In this document: positions 9,625 through 18,347 of the stretch, piece by piece
How positions within the stretch are numbered: the stretch's first letter is position 1
Layout of the letters: every line of letters starts with the position of its first letter
DNA from: Actinomadura rayongensis
Lineage (GTDB): Bacteria; Actinomycetota; Actinomycetes; Streptosporangiales; Streptosporangiaceae
Direction of reading: 5' to 3'
Assembly: GCF_009831215.1 (NCBI RefSeq)
Contig: NZ_WUTW01000002.1
Location: 496,001-560,000, forward strand
Length of the DNA: 64,000 nucleotides
Translations under genes and position numbers: made by a program
Notes under the pieces: model-generated
What the model was told of the DNA's origin: nothing
Seen by the model: only the letters and a program-made list of their open reading frames with translations
Database searches by the model: none

Positions 9625-10885
9625 CGACGCGCTCCACGGCCAGCAGCGCGTCCGCCGCCGGACGCAGGAACACCCCGAACACCGCCGGCCGCGAGTTGAT
9701 CAGTTCGAGCCGACCGCCGTCCACGATGGCCAGCGAGCGCGCGAGGTAGAGCCCGAGCCCGGTCCCCTTCCCGCTGCTCACGCTCCGCTCGAAGACCCGC
9801 GCCTCCAGCTCCGGCGGGATGCCCGGCCCCTCGTCCCCGATCTCCACGACGACCGAGCTGGCGCCCTGCTTGGTGCTGATCGTGACCGTCCCCGCGCCGT
9901 GGACGAGCGAGTTGTCCAGCAGCGTCGCGACGATCTGCGACAGCCCCTCCGGGCTGGTCAGGCCGACGAGCCCGTCGTCGCCGGTGACGCGCAGGTCCCG
10001 CCCGTCGCGGCGGAAGATCGGCCGCCACTCCTCGACCTGCTGGGCGATGATCCGGTCGATCGGGGCGGCGACGGCGTCGCCGGTGCGGTCGTGCCGCGCC
10101 CGCGCCAGCAGCTGCTCCACCACCGCGACGAGGCGCTCGGCCTGCGCGACGGCCGCCGCGCCCTCCTCCCGGACGACGTCGGGGTAGTCCGCCGCGTCGA
10201 TCATCTCCTCCAGCCGCATCGACAGCGCCGTCAGCGGCGTGCGGAGCTGGTGGCTGGCGTCGGACGCGAACTCGCGGCTCGCGGCCAGCAGGTCGGCGAT
10301 GCGGACGGCGCTGCGGTCCAGCACCTCGGCGACCCGGTCCACCTCCGGGATGCCGTAGCGGCGGCGGCGCGGCCGGGCGTTGCCGCTGCCGAGCCGGTCG
10401 GCGGTCTCGGCGAGGTCGACCAGCGGGAGCGTCAGCTTGCGGGCCTGGAACATCGCGAGGCCCACCGTGACGGCCACGCCGAGCGCGGCGAGGCTGCCGA
10501 TCAGCAGGAGCTGGCGCAGCGCCTCGTCCTGCACCTCCGCGGCGGGACGGTCCACCCGCACCCGGACCGGACCCGCGGTCCCGGCGGCGGTGAGGACGTT
10601 CGTGCCGCGCTTGTGCCGGCGCCCCGCCGTCACCGTCCGCCCGTCCGGCAGCGTGATGGTGATGAACCGGCCCGGATATGCGCGTGCGATCTTCTGCTCG
10701 TCCAATCTCTCCCGGGCCTCCAGGTTCAGGGCGACCCCGCCGAGGATCGAGGCGGCCTCCCGGCCGAGCGACTGGCGGGCCTCCTCGTAGACGAGCCTGT
10801 GCATGGCGTAGGCGAGGGGTATGCCGAGCAGCAGGATCGCGACGATCGCCACCGCGAGCGTCGACAGCAGCAGTCGGCGCCTCAT
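9608..10885 (-). CDS. Two-component sensor histidine kinase
   Basis: Membrane sensor kinase of 425 residues. It has an N-terminal membrane segment (5-28), an extracytoplasmic loop to about residue 124, a second membrane segment (125-145), a HAMP-like linker, a dimerisation/phosphoacceptor helix with His212 in FASDASHQLRTPL, and an ATPase domain with N-box LLDNSLVHG, GDEGPGIP and GKGTGLGLYLARSL. It is downstream of, and presumably co-transcribed with, the response regulator at 10984. The signal is unknown. Confidence 0.95.
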   Translation of the reverse strand: MRRRLLLSTLAVAIVAILLLGIPLAYAMHRLVYEEARQSLGREAASILGGVALNLEARERLDEQKIARAYPGRFITITLPDGRTVTAGRRHKRGTNVLTAAGTAGPVRVRVDRPAAEVQDEALRQLLLIGSLAALGVAVTVGLAMFQARKLTLPLVDLAETADRLGSGNARPRRRRYGIPEVDRVAEVLDRSAVRIADLLAASREFASDASHQLRTPLTALSMRLEEMIDAADYPDVVREEGAAAVAQAERLVAVVEQLLARARHDRTGDAVAAPIDRIIAQQVEEWRPIFRRDGRDLRVTGDDGLVGLTSPEGLSQIVATLLDNSLVHGAGTVTISTKQGASSVVVEIGDEGPGIPPELEARVFERSVSSGKGTGLGLYLARSLAIVDGGRLELINSRPAVFGVFLRPAADALLAVERVVSGPA

Positions 10886-10983
10886 CGAGGGCTCCTTCGG
10901 ATCTGTGCCGTGACCGCGCGGCCGGGCCGGGGATCACCGCTCGGGACGGCGGGCCCGGCCGCGGGACCAGGGGAACGGTGCGG

Positions 10984-11655
10984 CTAGTCCCCGCGCTCGA
11001 ACCGGAAGCCGACGCCCCGCACGGTCGTGATGTAGCGGGGGCTGCCGGCGTCGTCGCCGAGCTTGCGGCGCAGCCAGGAAATGTGCATGTCGAGGGTCTT
11101 GGTGGAGCCCCACCAGTTGGTGTCCCACACCTCGCGCATGATCTGTTCTCGGGTGACGACCTTGCCGGCGTCGCGCACGAGGACGCGCAGCAGGTCGAAC
11201 TCCTTGGTGGTGAGCTGGAGTTCCTGGTCGCCCATCCAGGCCCGGCGCGACTCGGCGTCGATCCGGACGCCCTGCACGATCGGGGTCTCGGTGCTCCCGC
11301 GGCGCAGCAGGGCGCGGACGCGCGCCAGCAGCTCGGCCAGGCGGAAGGGCTTGGTGACGTAGTCGTCGGCACCGGCGTCCAGCCCGACGACGGTATCGAC
11401 CTCGTCGGCCCGGGCGGTCAAGATCAGGATCGGCACCCCGTGGCCCTCGGCACGGACCCGGCGCGCCACTTCGAGCCCGTCCAGCTCGGGCAGCCCGAGG
11501 TCGAGGACGATGAGATCAACGCCGCCCCCGAGCGCCCGCTCCAGGGCCTGCGGCCCGTCCGGGCTCACTTCGACGGTGTACCCCTCGCGCCGCAGCGCAC
11601 GGGCGAGAGGCTCGGAGATGGACGTGTCGTCCTCGGCGAGCAGTACTGAGGTCAT
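10984..11655 (-). CDS. OmpR/PhoB-type response regulator
   Basis: DNA-binding response regulator of 223 residues. The receiver has acidic residues in LLAEDD, phospho-acceptor Asp52 in LIVLDLGLPELDG and Lys in YVTKPFRLAEL. The winged-helix domain contains LTTKEFDLLRVLVRDAGKVVTREQI and RRKLGDDAGSPRYITTVRGVGFRF. ATG 11655 is the first start before the receiver; no ribosome site is evident. The partner kinase starts 98 bases downstream. Confidence 0.95.
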   Translation of the reverse strand: MTSVLLAEDDTSISEPLARALRREGYTVEVSPDGPQALERALGGGVDLIVLDLGLPELDGLEVARRVRAEGHGVPILILTARADEVDTVVGLDAGADDYVTKPFRLAELLARVRALLRRGSTETPIVQGVRIDAESRRAWMGDQELQLTTKEFDLLRVLVRDAGKVVTREQIMREVWDTNWWGSTKTLDMHISWLRRKLGDDAGSPRYITTVRGVGFRFERGD

Positions 11656-12086
11656 GAACCGATCGTATGGCCATTCATGAACGTTTCCCGGCGTGATCCG
11701 CGCTCTTGACCTGCGGTTTGCCACTCGTAGTACTTCCACGAACACGGATAACTTGCTCCGAATGCCCAGATGACAGGATTTATTACCCTCGGTCGCCCGG
11801 CGGAGCGCGTCCATGAAACGGGCATTTCCGGCAGCCACCGCGCACCGTCATTGCGTGAAACATCACCAGAAGGGCCGCGTGGACCGCCCGTTTCGGCGTG
11901 TCGGGGGCAAGTCCGGACGTCCCGGACGGCCCGGCGGTGACTCCCGGCTCCCGTGGGGGGTACATCACACCGAAGGGGAGGCCACTGGCCAGAACGGGCA
12001 TCCGTCGGTTACCTTAGGGGAGCCTAACCTTAGCGGCGAGGCTCTGACCTGCGCCGACGTCCACCACCCGAGAGGTCGCCCGCCCC
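11656..12086. promoter_or_regulatory. Divergent intergenic region, 431 bp, carrying an iron box
   Basis: Non-coding stretch between the response regulator (leftward) and bfd (rightward). Besides the iron box at 12014-12032 I see no gene: frames crossing it lack codon bias and family motifs. Confidence 0.5.
12014..12032. promoter_or_regulatory. IdeR/DtxR iron box upstream of bfd-bfr
   Basis: The 19-bp sequence TTAGGGGAGCCTAACCTTA matches the DtxR/IdeR consensus TTAGGTTAGCCTAACCTAA at 16 of 19 positions. It ends 54 bases before the bfd start codon. In mycobacteria IdeR acts on bacterioferritin promoters, and an ideR gene lies at 30842-31552. Confidence 0.85.
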
Positions 12087-12296
12087 ATGTACGTGTGCGT
12101 CTGCCACGCCGTGACGGAGGACGACGTCCGGAGCCACATGGCCCGGGGCGCATGCCGGACCGTCCGCGACGTCAAGGCCGCCTGCGGCATGAAGCCCGGC
12201 TGCGGCTCGTGCACCCGGCGCCTCGCGTGCCTGCTCGGCGAGCAGCGGGACGAGCGTCCGGCGGGCAGCGAGCCCGTCTCCGCCGCCGCGGGCTGA
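12087..12296 (+). CDS. bfd: Bacterioferritin-associated ferredoxin-like (2Fe-2S) protein
   Basis: A 69-residue BFD-like [2Fe-2S] protein expected to reduce bacterioferritin cores for iron release. The four cluster cysteines are visible as MYVCVCHAVTEDDV (CxC) and CGMKPGCGSCTRRL (CxxC). It lies 64 bases before the bacterioferritin gene and directly behind the iron box, so the pair probably forms an iron-controlled unit. Confidence 0.93.
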   Translation: MYVCVCHAVTEDDVRSHMARGACRTVRDVKAACGMKPGCGSCTRRLACLLGEQRDERPAGSEPVSAAAG

Positions 12297-12360
12297 ACCC
12301 GCGCGACACGGGCACTCGGTGCCTGTCCAAACACGTCGCCTCATGCGAGCATGAACCGCT

Positions 12361-12858
12361 ATGGAAGGCGACAGGGACATCATCGCGCTGCTGAACGAGC
12401 AGCTCACGGCCGAACTCACCGCGATCAACCAGTACTTCCTGCACGCGAAGATGCAGCAGAACTGGGGGTACGCGCGGCTGGCCGCGCACACGCGCCACGA
12501 GTCGATCGACGAGATGCGGCACGCGGAGCGGATCACCGACCGGATCCTGTTCCTGGAGGGACTGCCGAACTACCAGAAGCTCGGCACGCTGCGGATCGGG
12601 CAGACCGTCGTCGAGCAGCTCCGCGCCGACCTGGAGGTCGAGCTGGAGGCCGTCGCGCGGCTGCGGCCCGGCATCGAGCTGATGCGCTCGCGCGGCGACA
12701 TCACCTCGGCCAACCTCTTCGAGGACATCCTCCGCGACGAGGAGGAGCACATCGACTACCTGGAGACCGAGCTGTACCTGGTCGAGCAGCTCGGCGAGCA
12801 GAACTACCTGCTGCGGCTCACCGAGGCGCCGGGCAAGGACGTCACGAGCGTCAACTGA
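12361..12858 (+). CDS. bfr: Bacterioferritin
   Basis: Haem-containing iron-storage protein of 165 residues that assembles into a 24-subunit shell. Ferroxidase ligands are all present at canonical positions: Glu18, Glu51, His54, Glu94, Glu127 and His130. Met52 in IDEMRHAERI is the haem ligand. The C-terminal tail beyond residue 158 is family-specific. It is co-oriented with bfd under the iron box. Its last 8 bases overlap the convergent cyclase gene. Confidence 0.97.
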   Translation: MEGDRDIIALLNEQLTAELTAINQYFLHAKMQQNWGYARLAAHTRHESIDEMRHAERITDRILFLEGLPNYQKLGTLRIGQTVVEQLRADLEVELEAVARLRPGIELMRSRGDITSANLFEDILRDEEEHIDYLETELYLVEQLGEQNYLLRLTEAPGKDVTSVN

Positions 12859-13873
12859 CGTCCGCGGGCTTCTCCGGGGGCGGGGAGCGGCGCAGCACGT
12901 ACGGCTGGACGATCCCGAGCCCGCGCACGGGCCGCCGGACGATCCGGGTCAGGGACAGCTCGTCGGACGCGGCCAGCCGCCGCGCCAGCTCCTCGTCCAC
13001 CACGACGGTGCCCGGACGGGCCAGCGACGTCAGCCGGGCGGCGAGGTTCACGGTCGTCCCGAAGACGTCGCCCATGAGCGCGAGGACGGGACCGTAGGCC
13101 ACCCCGACCCGGACGTCGGGGATCTCGGTCTCGTCCATGATCTCGGCGGCGATCGTCAGCGCGATCTCCGCCCCGACGCGCGGGGTCTCGGCGCTGAACA
13201 GCACCTCGTCGCCGAGCGTCTTGACGAGCCGGCCGCCGCACGAGGCGATGATGTCGGACGCGGTCTCCTCGAACCACTCCACGACGCGGGCGAGCTCGAT
13301 CTCGTCCACCTCGCGGCTCATCTGGGTGAACGAGACCATGTCGGCGAACCCGATCGCGACCTGCGGGCGCAGCGGGCCGCCCTCGCCGCCCCGGGCCTCG
13401 GCGACCGCGATGCCGCGGGTGCTGGCGGCGGCGAGCTGGCGGCGCCAGGCGTGCAGGACGAGCGGCTCGAAGTCGGTGATGTACTCCTCGGCGATCCGCA
13501 GGATGCGGTCGACGGACTCGGGGGTCGGGGCGTCGTCGGGACGGTCGCCGATCATCGCCACCAGCAGGTTGACCTGCCATTCGGCGAGCCGCGCCATCGT
13601 CTGCCCGAAGGCCCGGACGAGCCGGATCGCGCTGTCCTCGTCCAGCACGCCGTCGTCGATCAGCGCGCGGATGCGGCCGAGCGCGGCGACGTCGCCCTCG
13701 GTGTAGGCGACGGCGTCGTCCGGCATCGAGGGATAGCCGAACGCGCGCCAGACCCGGCCGGAGAACTCGCGGGTGACGCCGGACAGGCGCACCGCGTCCC
13801 GGCGCGTGTAGCGCAGCTCGCCGCCGAGCAGCATCTCTTCGACATGTCGGGGATCTGGCAACTCCGGTGACAT
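12851..13873 (-). CDS. Class III adenylate/guanylate cyclase domain protein
   Basis: Soluble nucleotide cyclase of 340 residues. The N-terminal 160 residues form an all-helical regulatory region (YTRRDAVRLSGVTREFSGRVWRAFGYP resembles a MerR/HTH-like helical segment). The catalytic domain has metal Asp in GFADMVSFTQMS, a second Asp with the substrate-specifying Lys in RLVKTLGDEVLF, and transition-state Asn/Arg in GTTVNLAARLTS. The Lys suggests ATP as substrate, giving cAMP. ATG 13873 has GGAGGGGG 8 bases upstream. No membrane segment is seen. Confidence 0.92.
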   Translation of the reverse strand: MSPELPDPRHVEEMLLGGELRYTRRDAVRLSGVTREFSGRVWRAFGYPSMPDDAVAYTEGDVAALGRIRALIDDGVLDEDSAIRLVRAFGQTMARLAEWQVNLLVAMIGDRPDDAPTPESVDRILRIAEEYITDFEPLVLHAWRRQLAAASTRGIAVAEARGGEGGPLRPQVAIGFADMVSFTQMSREVDEIELARVVEWFEETASDIIASCGGRLVKTLGDEVLFSAETPRVGAEIALTIAAEIMDETEIPDVRVGVAYGPVLALMGDVFGTTVNLAARLTSLARPGTVVVDEELARRLAASDELSLTRIVRRPVRGLGIVQPYVLRRSPPPEKPADVS

Positions 13874-13919
13874 CGTTTGCCCCCTCCGCCCGTTCCCTTG
13901 CGCGACATATCGTGACAGA

Positions 13920-14789
13920 TCAGCTGTCGGCGGGTCGCACGTGGACCACATCTCCGGCGCTGACGCTCTGGTCGCCGTCCGGGCCCGCCACGACGAGACA
14001 GCCCTCGTCGTCGATGTCGCGGGCCGGTCCGGTGAGCGTCCGGTCCCCCGGCAGCTCGACCCGGACGGTGCGGCCGAGCGTGGCGCAGACCTCGGTGTAG
14101 GCGGCGCGCAGGCCGGACGGCTCGGGATCGCCGCCGTGCCGCGTCCACTCCCGGTACCGGGTCTCGAACTCGCGCAGGATCGCGCGCAGCAGCGGGGCGC
14201 GGTCGGCGAGCGGGGCGCCCTCGGCGCGCAGCGACGTCGCGGTCGGGACGGGCAGTTCCGCGGCCGTCAGGCTCACGTTCAGCCCGATGCCGACGATCAG
14301 CGCGTCCCCGAGCTTCTCCACCAGGATCCCGGCGAGCTTGCGGTCACCGACGAGGACGTCGTTGGGCCACTTGAGACGGGCGTCCACGGCGCTGCCGCCG
14401 CCGGAGCTGAACCGGTCCTCCCGCTCGCCGACCGCGGTGACGCGGCGGACGGCGGTCGCGACGGCCACGCCGGTCAGCAGCGGCGCCCAGCTCAGCCGGG
14501 TGACCGGCACGTCCGGGCGGACGAGCAGCGAGAACGTCAGGCCCGAGCGCGGCGGGGCCGTCCAGACGCGGCCGAGGCGCCCGCGCCCGGCCGTCTGCGC
14601 CTCGGTGACGAGCACGCTTCCCTCCGGCGCGCCGTTCTTCGCGGCGGCGACCAGGTCGGCGTTCGTGGAGCCGGTCTCGGGGACGACGCGCAGGTCCGTC
14701 CACAGCCCGCCGGGACGCAGCAGCGCCCGGCGCAGCGCGGCCTCGTGCAGCGGCGGCCGGTCGAGGTCGGCGTACGGTGACTCGCTCAT
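13920..14789 (-). CDS. birA: Biotin--[acetyl-CoA-carboxylase] ligase
   Basis: Joins biotin to acyl-CoA carboxylase BCCP through biotinyl-AMP. The 289-residue protein is the short form without an N-terminal HTH, so it should not act as a repressor. Motifs are ETGSTNADLV, QTAGRGRLGRVW (the biotin/AMP loop), LKWPNDVLVGDRKLAGILVE and GIGLNVSLT, with an SH3-like C-terminal domain (TLTGPARDIDDEGCLVV). The start could also be ATG 14807, six codons upstream. The gene is co-oriented with the cyclase. Confidence 0.94.
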   Translation of the reverse strand: MSESPYADLDRPPLHEAALRRALLRPGGLWTDLRVVPETGSTNADLVAAAKNGAPEGSVLVTEAQTAGRGRLGRVWTAPPRSGLTFSLLVRPDVPVTRLSWAPLLTGVAVATAVRRVTAVGEREDRFSSGGGSAVDARLKWPNDVLVGDRKLAGILVEKLGDALIVGIGLNVSLTAAELPVPTATSLRAEGAPLADRAPLLRAILREFETRYREWTRHGGDPEPSGLRAAYTEVCATLGRTVRVELPGDRTLTGPARDIDDEGCLVVAGPDGDQSVSAGDVVHVRPADS

Positions 14790-14936
14790 CTCCCCATCCA
14801 ACCTCATGGGTCCGGCGGCGTCCGGACCGGGCGGCCACCCGAATTCATCCGTCAAGTCGGCCTTGACTCGGTGTCGACCACACGGGTTCAATGGCCTGGC
14901 ACTGGTCATCGAGCGTGTATTTCGAGGTTCGATCAC

Positions 14937-15671
14937 ATGCGAGCACCGGTGGATTCCGTCCGCGTCGAACGGCGGGGCGTCGAGGAGCGGAGGAACCGTA
15001 CGGTCACGATCCTCGTCGGCGACCGGCGCGGCCTGCTGCGAGCGGGCCTGCGCGAGAGCGTCGAACGGTCCCCCGACCTCGCGCTCGTCGGCGAGGCGCA
15101 CGACTACGCGACGCTCACGCGGGCCGTGGCCGCGCTCGCGCCGGACGTGCTCGTCCTCGGGCAGCTCGACGGCCGGGCCGAGCCCGCGCGGGTCGCGGGC
15201 CGGCTGCGCACTGAGCATCCCTCTTGGTCAGGCCGATTTCTGCTGCTCAGCGACATGCCAGGACATGTCCCGTGCGTCCCGCCGGACCGGGCGGGCGTGC
15301 TGCTGACGAGCTGCGAGCCCGAGGATTTCCGCGCCGCCGTCCGGATGCTCGCGGCGGGGTACTCGTTCGCCGCGCCCGTCGCGCCGAGCGCGGGCGGCCC
15401 GGCGCACGGCCCGGCGGGCGCGGTCGGGATGACGGAACGGGAACTGGACGTCCTGCGCTTTCTCGCGCGCGGCCGAACGAACGCCGAGATTTCCAAGGAC
15501 CTTTCGCTGAGCGAGAGCACCGTGAAATCGCACGTGCAGAACCTGCTGAACAAACTGAATTTGCGCAACCGCGTCGCCGTCGTCATCTACGCCTACGAGA
15601 GCAGGCTCGTGGAGGTAGGCGCGACGCCGCCGGAGCTGTCCCGGTGGCCGGTGCCGCGCGACGGGGGCTGA
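14937..15671 (+). CDS. LuxR-type (NarL-like) regulator with degenerate receiver
   Basis: A 244-residue DNA-binding regulator. The N-terminal half follows the receiver pattern (TILVGDRRGLLRAGLRESVERSPDLALVGEA), but the phospho-acceptor position in DVLVLGQLDG is Gly75 rather than Asp, so ordinary phosphorylation is unlikely. The C-terminal HTH is intact: MTERELDVLRFLARGRTNAE and VKSHVQNLLNKLNLRNR. ATG 14937 has GAGG 9 bases upstream. No cognate kinase is adjacent; the gene is divergent from birA and converges with the adenylation enzyme gene. Confidence 0.9.
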   Translation: MRAPVDSVRVERRGVEERRNRTVTILVGDRRGLLRAGLRESVERSPDLALVGEAHDYATLTRAVAALAPDVLVLGQLDGRAEPARVAGRLRTEHPSWSGRFLLLSDMPGHVPCVPPDRAGVLLTSCEPEDFRAAVRMLAAGYSFAAPVAPSAGGPAHGPAGAVGMTERELDVLRFLARGRTNAEISKDLSLSESTVKSHVQNLLNKLNLRNRVAVVIYAYESRLVEVGATPPELSRWPVPRDGG

Positions 15672-15672
15672 G

Positions 15673-17118
15673 TCAGGACGCGGCAAGGCGTCCCCGATCG
15701 GTCTTGCCGGTGCACGTCCTCGGCAGGGCCCGCACGTGCCGGACGTCGCCCGGGATCATGGCCGGGGGCAGCACCGGCGCGCAGTGCCGCCGGATCTCCA
15801 GCGGCCCCGGCCCGCGCTCCCCCTCGGGCACGACGTGCGCGACGAGCCGGGCGTCGGCGCCCGTGCCGGTCACCACGACGGCCACCTCGGCGACGCCGGG
15901 GCACGACGCGAGGACGGCCTCGATCTCGCCGGGCTCGATCCGGTTCCCGCGCAGCTTCACGCGGGCGTCGTCGCGGCCGAGGTAGTGGTAGACGCCGTCG
16001 CGGAGCACCGCGCGGTCGCCGGTGGCGAACGGGCCGCGGCGCGGCGGGCGGCCCCAGTAGCCGAGCATGACGGTCGGGCCGTCCACGACGAGTTCGCCCG
16101 GTTCGCCGGGGGCGGCCTCGGTGCCGTCCGGGCGGAGAGCGCGGACGCGGTCGCCGCAGCACGCGCGGCCGAGGGGCACGGGACCGTCCACGACGGTGAC
16201 CTCGTGGAACGTGCAGACGTTGGTCTCGGTGGGGCCGTAGAGGTTGAGCAGCCGGGCGTCCGGCAGGGCGGCGCGCAACCGGCGCAGCGGGCCGGGCGGG
16301 AACGGCTCCCCCGCGAACAGGACGGCCCGCAGCGCCGCCGGCCCGGCGTCGGCCAGCCCGCCCTCGCGCACCATGAGCACCAGCGCGGACGGCACCGAGT
16401 ACCAGACCGTGATCCGGCGTCCGGTGACGTACTCGACGAGCCGGCGCGGCGCGAACGCGGCCTCGTCCGGCACGAGGTGCACCGACGCGCCCGCCGCGAA
16501 CGCCACGTACAGGTCGAGGACGGACAGGTCGGAGTGGAACGGCGCGTGGTTGGCGAACCGGTCGCCGGGCGTCGCGCGCAGCTCGGCCGCCGCCCAGGTC
16601 GTGAACGCGAGCGCGTTGCGGTGCGACAGGCACACGCCCTTGGGCGTCCCGGTCGTGCCGGAGGTGTAGAGGATGTAGGCGAGGTCGTCTTCGCGGCGTC
16701 CGGGGACGTCCGGGACGGGCCCGGCCGGTCCGGTGCGGCCCGTCAGCAGCGGGACCCGCACGCCCGCCGCCGTGAGCTGCGGCGCCCGGCCCGGATCGGT
16801 GACGACGGCGCGCGGGGCGCAGTCGGCGACAAGCAGCGCGGCCCGGTCGGCGGGCGCGAGCGGGTCGACCGGCACGTACGCCGCGCCGAGCCGCAGCACG
16901 CCCTGCATCGCGGCGATGGCGCGGGCGCTCTTGGGCAGCCAGAGCACGACCCGGTCGCCGCGCCGCACGCCGAGCCGGGCCAGGGCGTGGGCGACGCCGT
17001 CGGCGGCGGCGTCGAGTTCGGCGTAGGTCCAGTGGCCGTCCGGGGCGTCGATCGCGATCGCGCCGGGCGAGACGCGGGCCTGCTCGCGGACGAGCCGGTC
17101 GAGCCGGGCGACGCGCAT
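15673..17118 (-). CDS. Stand-alone amino acid adenylation-domain enzyme (AMP-binding)
   Basis: A 481-residue ANL-superfamily adenylate-forming enzyme without carrier or condensation domain. Core motifs are A3 YILYTSGTTGTPKG, A4 APFHSDLSVLDLY with the Asp that binds an amino group in amino-acid-specific members, A5 LNLYGPTETNVCTFHE, A7 FATGDRAV, A8 YLGRDDARVKLRGNRIEPGE and the catalytic Lys in RTCTGKTDRG. The TNVCTF form of A5 is typical of free-standing A domains that load separate carrier proteins. No carrier protein gene is visible nearby. ATG 17118 overlaps (TGATG) the end of a 19-codon frame beginning at GTG 17176, of unknown meaning. Confidence 0.88.
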   Translation of the reverse strand: MRVARLDRLVREQARVSPGAIAIDAPDGHWTYAELDAAADGVAHALARLGVRRGDRVVLWLPKSARAIAAMQGVLRLGAAYVPVDPLAPADRAALLVADCAPRAVVTDPGRAPQLTAAGVRVPLLTGRTGPAGPVPDVPGRREDDLAYILYTSGTTGTPKGVCLSHRNALAFTTWAAAELRATPGDRFANHAPFHSDLSVLDLYVAFAAGASVHLVPDEAAFAPRRLVEYVTGRRITVWYSVPSALVLMVREGGLADAGPAALRAVLFAGEPFPPGPLRRLRAALPDARLLNLYGPTETNVCTFHEVTVVDGPVPLGRACCGDRVRALRPDGTEAAPGEPGELVVDGPTVMLGYWGRPPRRGPFATGDRAVLRDGVYHYLGRDDARVKLRGNRIEPGEIEAVLASCPGVAEVAVVVTGTGADARLVAHVVPEGERGPGPLEIRRHCAPVLPPAMIPGDVRHVRALPRTCTGKTDRGRLAAS

Positions 17119-17247
17119 CAGCGCTCCGGTCCGGCACGTCGCGCGGCGGGGACGCGGACGAGCTGATCGAGATCCACGGCGCCAGCGTAGGAGCGCCGGA
17201 CGGGCCCTGTCCTCGTCCGCTCTGCCGGATTCGCTCCCCCCGAAGTG

Positions 17248-17276
17248 ATGAGGGGACGGGCCGAAATGAGGGGACG
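17248..17276. repeat. Direct repeat in divergent promoter region
   Basis: ATGAGGGGACG occurs twice, at 17248-17258 and 17266-17276, 18 bp apart centre to centre. It lies between the adenylation enzyme and the amidohydrolase genes, a plausible regulator-binding site given the two LuxR-type regulators flanking this pair. Confidence 0.4.
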
Positions 17277-17357
17277 TTCGGTCCTTTCTCCCGACGACGG
17301 CGTCCCGGCCGCGTTCCTAGGGTGAGAGCCCGACGAGGACGCCCGAAGGGAGCCGCG

Positions 17358-18278
17358 ATGCGCCCGGCCGGCCCGATCGACGTCCACCACCACGCCTATC
17401 CCCCGGCGCTGACCGCCGCGCTGCGCGATCTCGGCGTGACCGAGCTGGCGCCCGGCGTGCCGCTGCCGGACTGGAAGCCCGACGACTCGCTGCGCCTGCT
17501 GGACCGGGCCGGGCTGGCCGCTGCCGTGCTGTCGGCGCCGCTGCCGGACGCGGCGTTCGCGCGGCGGTCCGGGCCGCTGGTGCGGGCGGTCAACGAGGGC
17601 ACGGCGGGGCTGGCGGAGGACCGTCCCGGCCGGTTCGGCGCGCTGGCCTGCCTGCCGCTGGACGACCCGGACGGCACGCTGCTGGAGATCGGCTTCGCGC
17701 TGGACGTCCTCGGGATGGACGGCGTCGTGCTCCCCGCGAGCCTGCCCGACGGCCGGACGCTCGCCGACCTGTCGCTCGTCCCGGTCTTCGACGAGCTGGA
17801 CCGGCGCGGGGCCGTCGCGCTCGTCCACCCGAACCCGAGCGTCGCGTGCCGGTGCGCGGGGCCATCGGTGCCGCCGTCGCTGGTGGACTTCGCGCTGGAC
17901 ACGACGCGCGCGGTGGCGGGGCTGGTGTTCGGCGGGACGCTGCGCCGCTGCCCGCGCGTGCGGCTGATCGTCGCGCACGCGGGCGGGGCCGTCCCGTATC
18001 TCGCGCGGCGGTTCGCGCTCGCCGGGACGTGGGTGCTCGCGGGCGACGTCCACGCCACGCCCGAGGCGGTCGACGCGGCGTTGCACGGCCTGTACTACGA
18101 CACCGCCCAGTCCGAGTCGCCCGGCGTCCTCGAATGCTTACGCGAAGTGACGGACGACTCCCACATCCTCACCGGCACCGACTTCCCGTTCATGACCGAC
18201 GAGGTGATCCTCGCGGCCGGATTCCGGTCCCCCGGCCCGGACGGCGCGGCCGGACTGTTCCCCCGGCTGGCCCGCTGA
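17358..18278 (+). CDS. Amidohydrolase family 2 (ACMSD/decarboxylase-like) protein
   Basis: A 306-residue metal-dependent hydrolase or decarboxylase of the amidohydrolase superfamily. The N-terminal metal motif is IDVHHHAYP, followed by LVHPNPSVAC, the His of RLIVAHAGGAVPYLARRF, and Asp in ILTGTDFPFMTDEV. This pattern is shared with 2-amino-3-carboxymuconate semialdehyde and 6-methylsalicylate decarboxylases; the substrate cannot be read. ATG 17358 is preceded by GAAGGGAG. It is divergent from the adenylation enzyme and 69 bases upstream of the LAL regulator. Confidence 0.85.
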   Translation: MRPAGPIDVHHHAYPPALTAALRDLGVTELAPGVPLPDWKPDDSLRLLDRAGLAAAVLSAPLPDAAFARRSGPLVRAVNEGTAGLAEDRPGRFGALACLPLDDPDGTLLEIGFALDVLGMDGVVLPASLPDGRTLADLSLVPVFDELDRRGAVALVHPNPSVACRCAGPSVPPSLVDFALDTTRAVAGLVFGGTLRRCPRVRLIVAHAGGAVPYLARRFALAGTWVLAGDVHATPEAVDAALHGLYYDTAQSESPGVLECLREVTDDSHILTGTDFPFMTDEVILAAGFRSPGPDGAAGLFPRLAR

Positions 18279-18347
18279 GCAGCCGGTTCACAAGGCCACC
18301 GGTAAATTGGGAGGCGTTTTGTCGTATTCGGCTGGCATTCTGGTGGA

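Noticed and set aside
12087..12394. A 193-codon frame beginning at 11813 across the iron box and bfd
   Set aside because: It runs through the regulatory site and out of frame over bfd; codon use is not coding-like.
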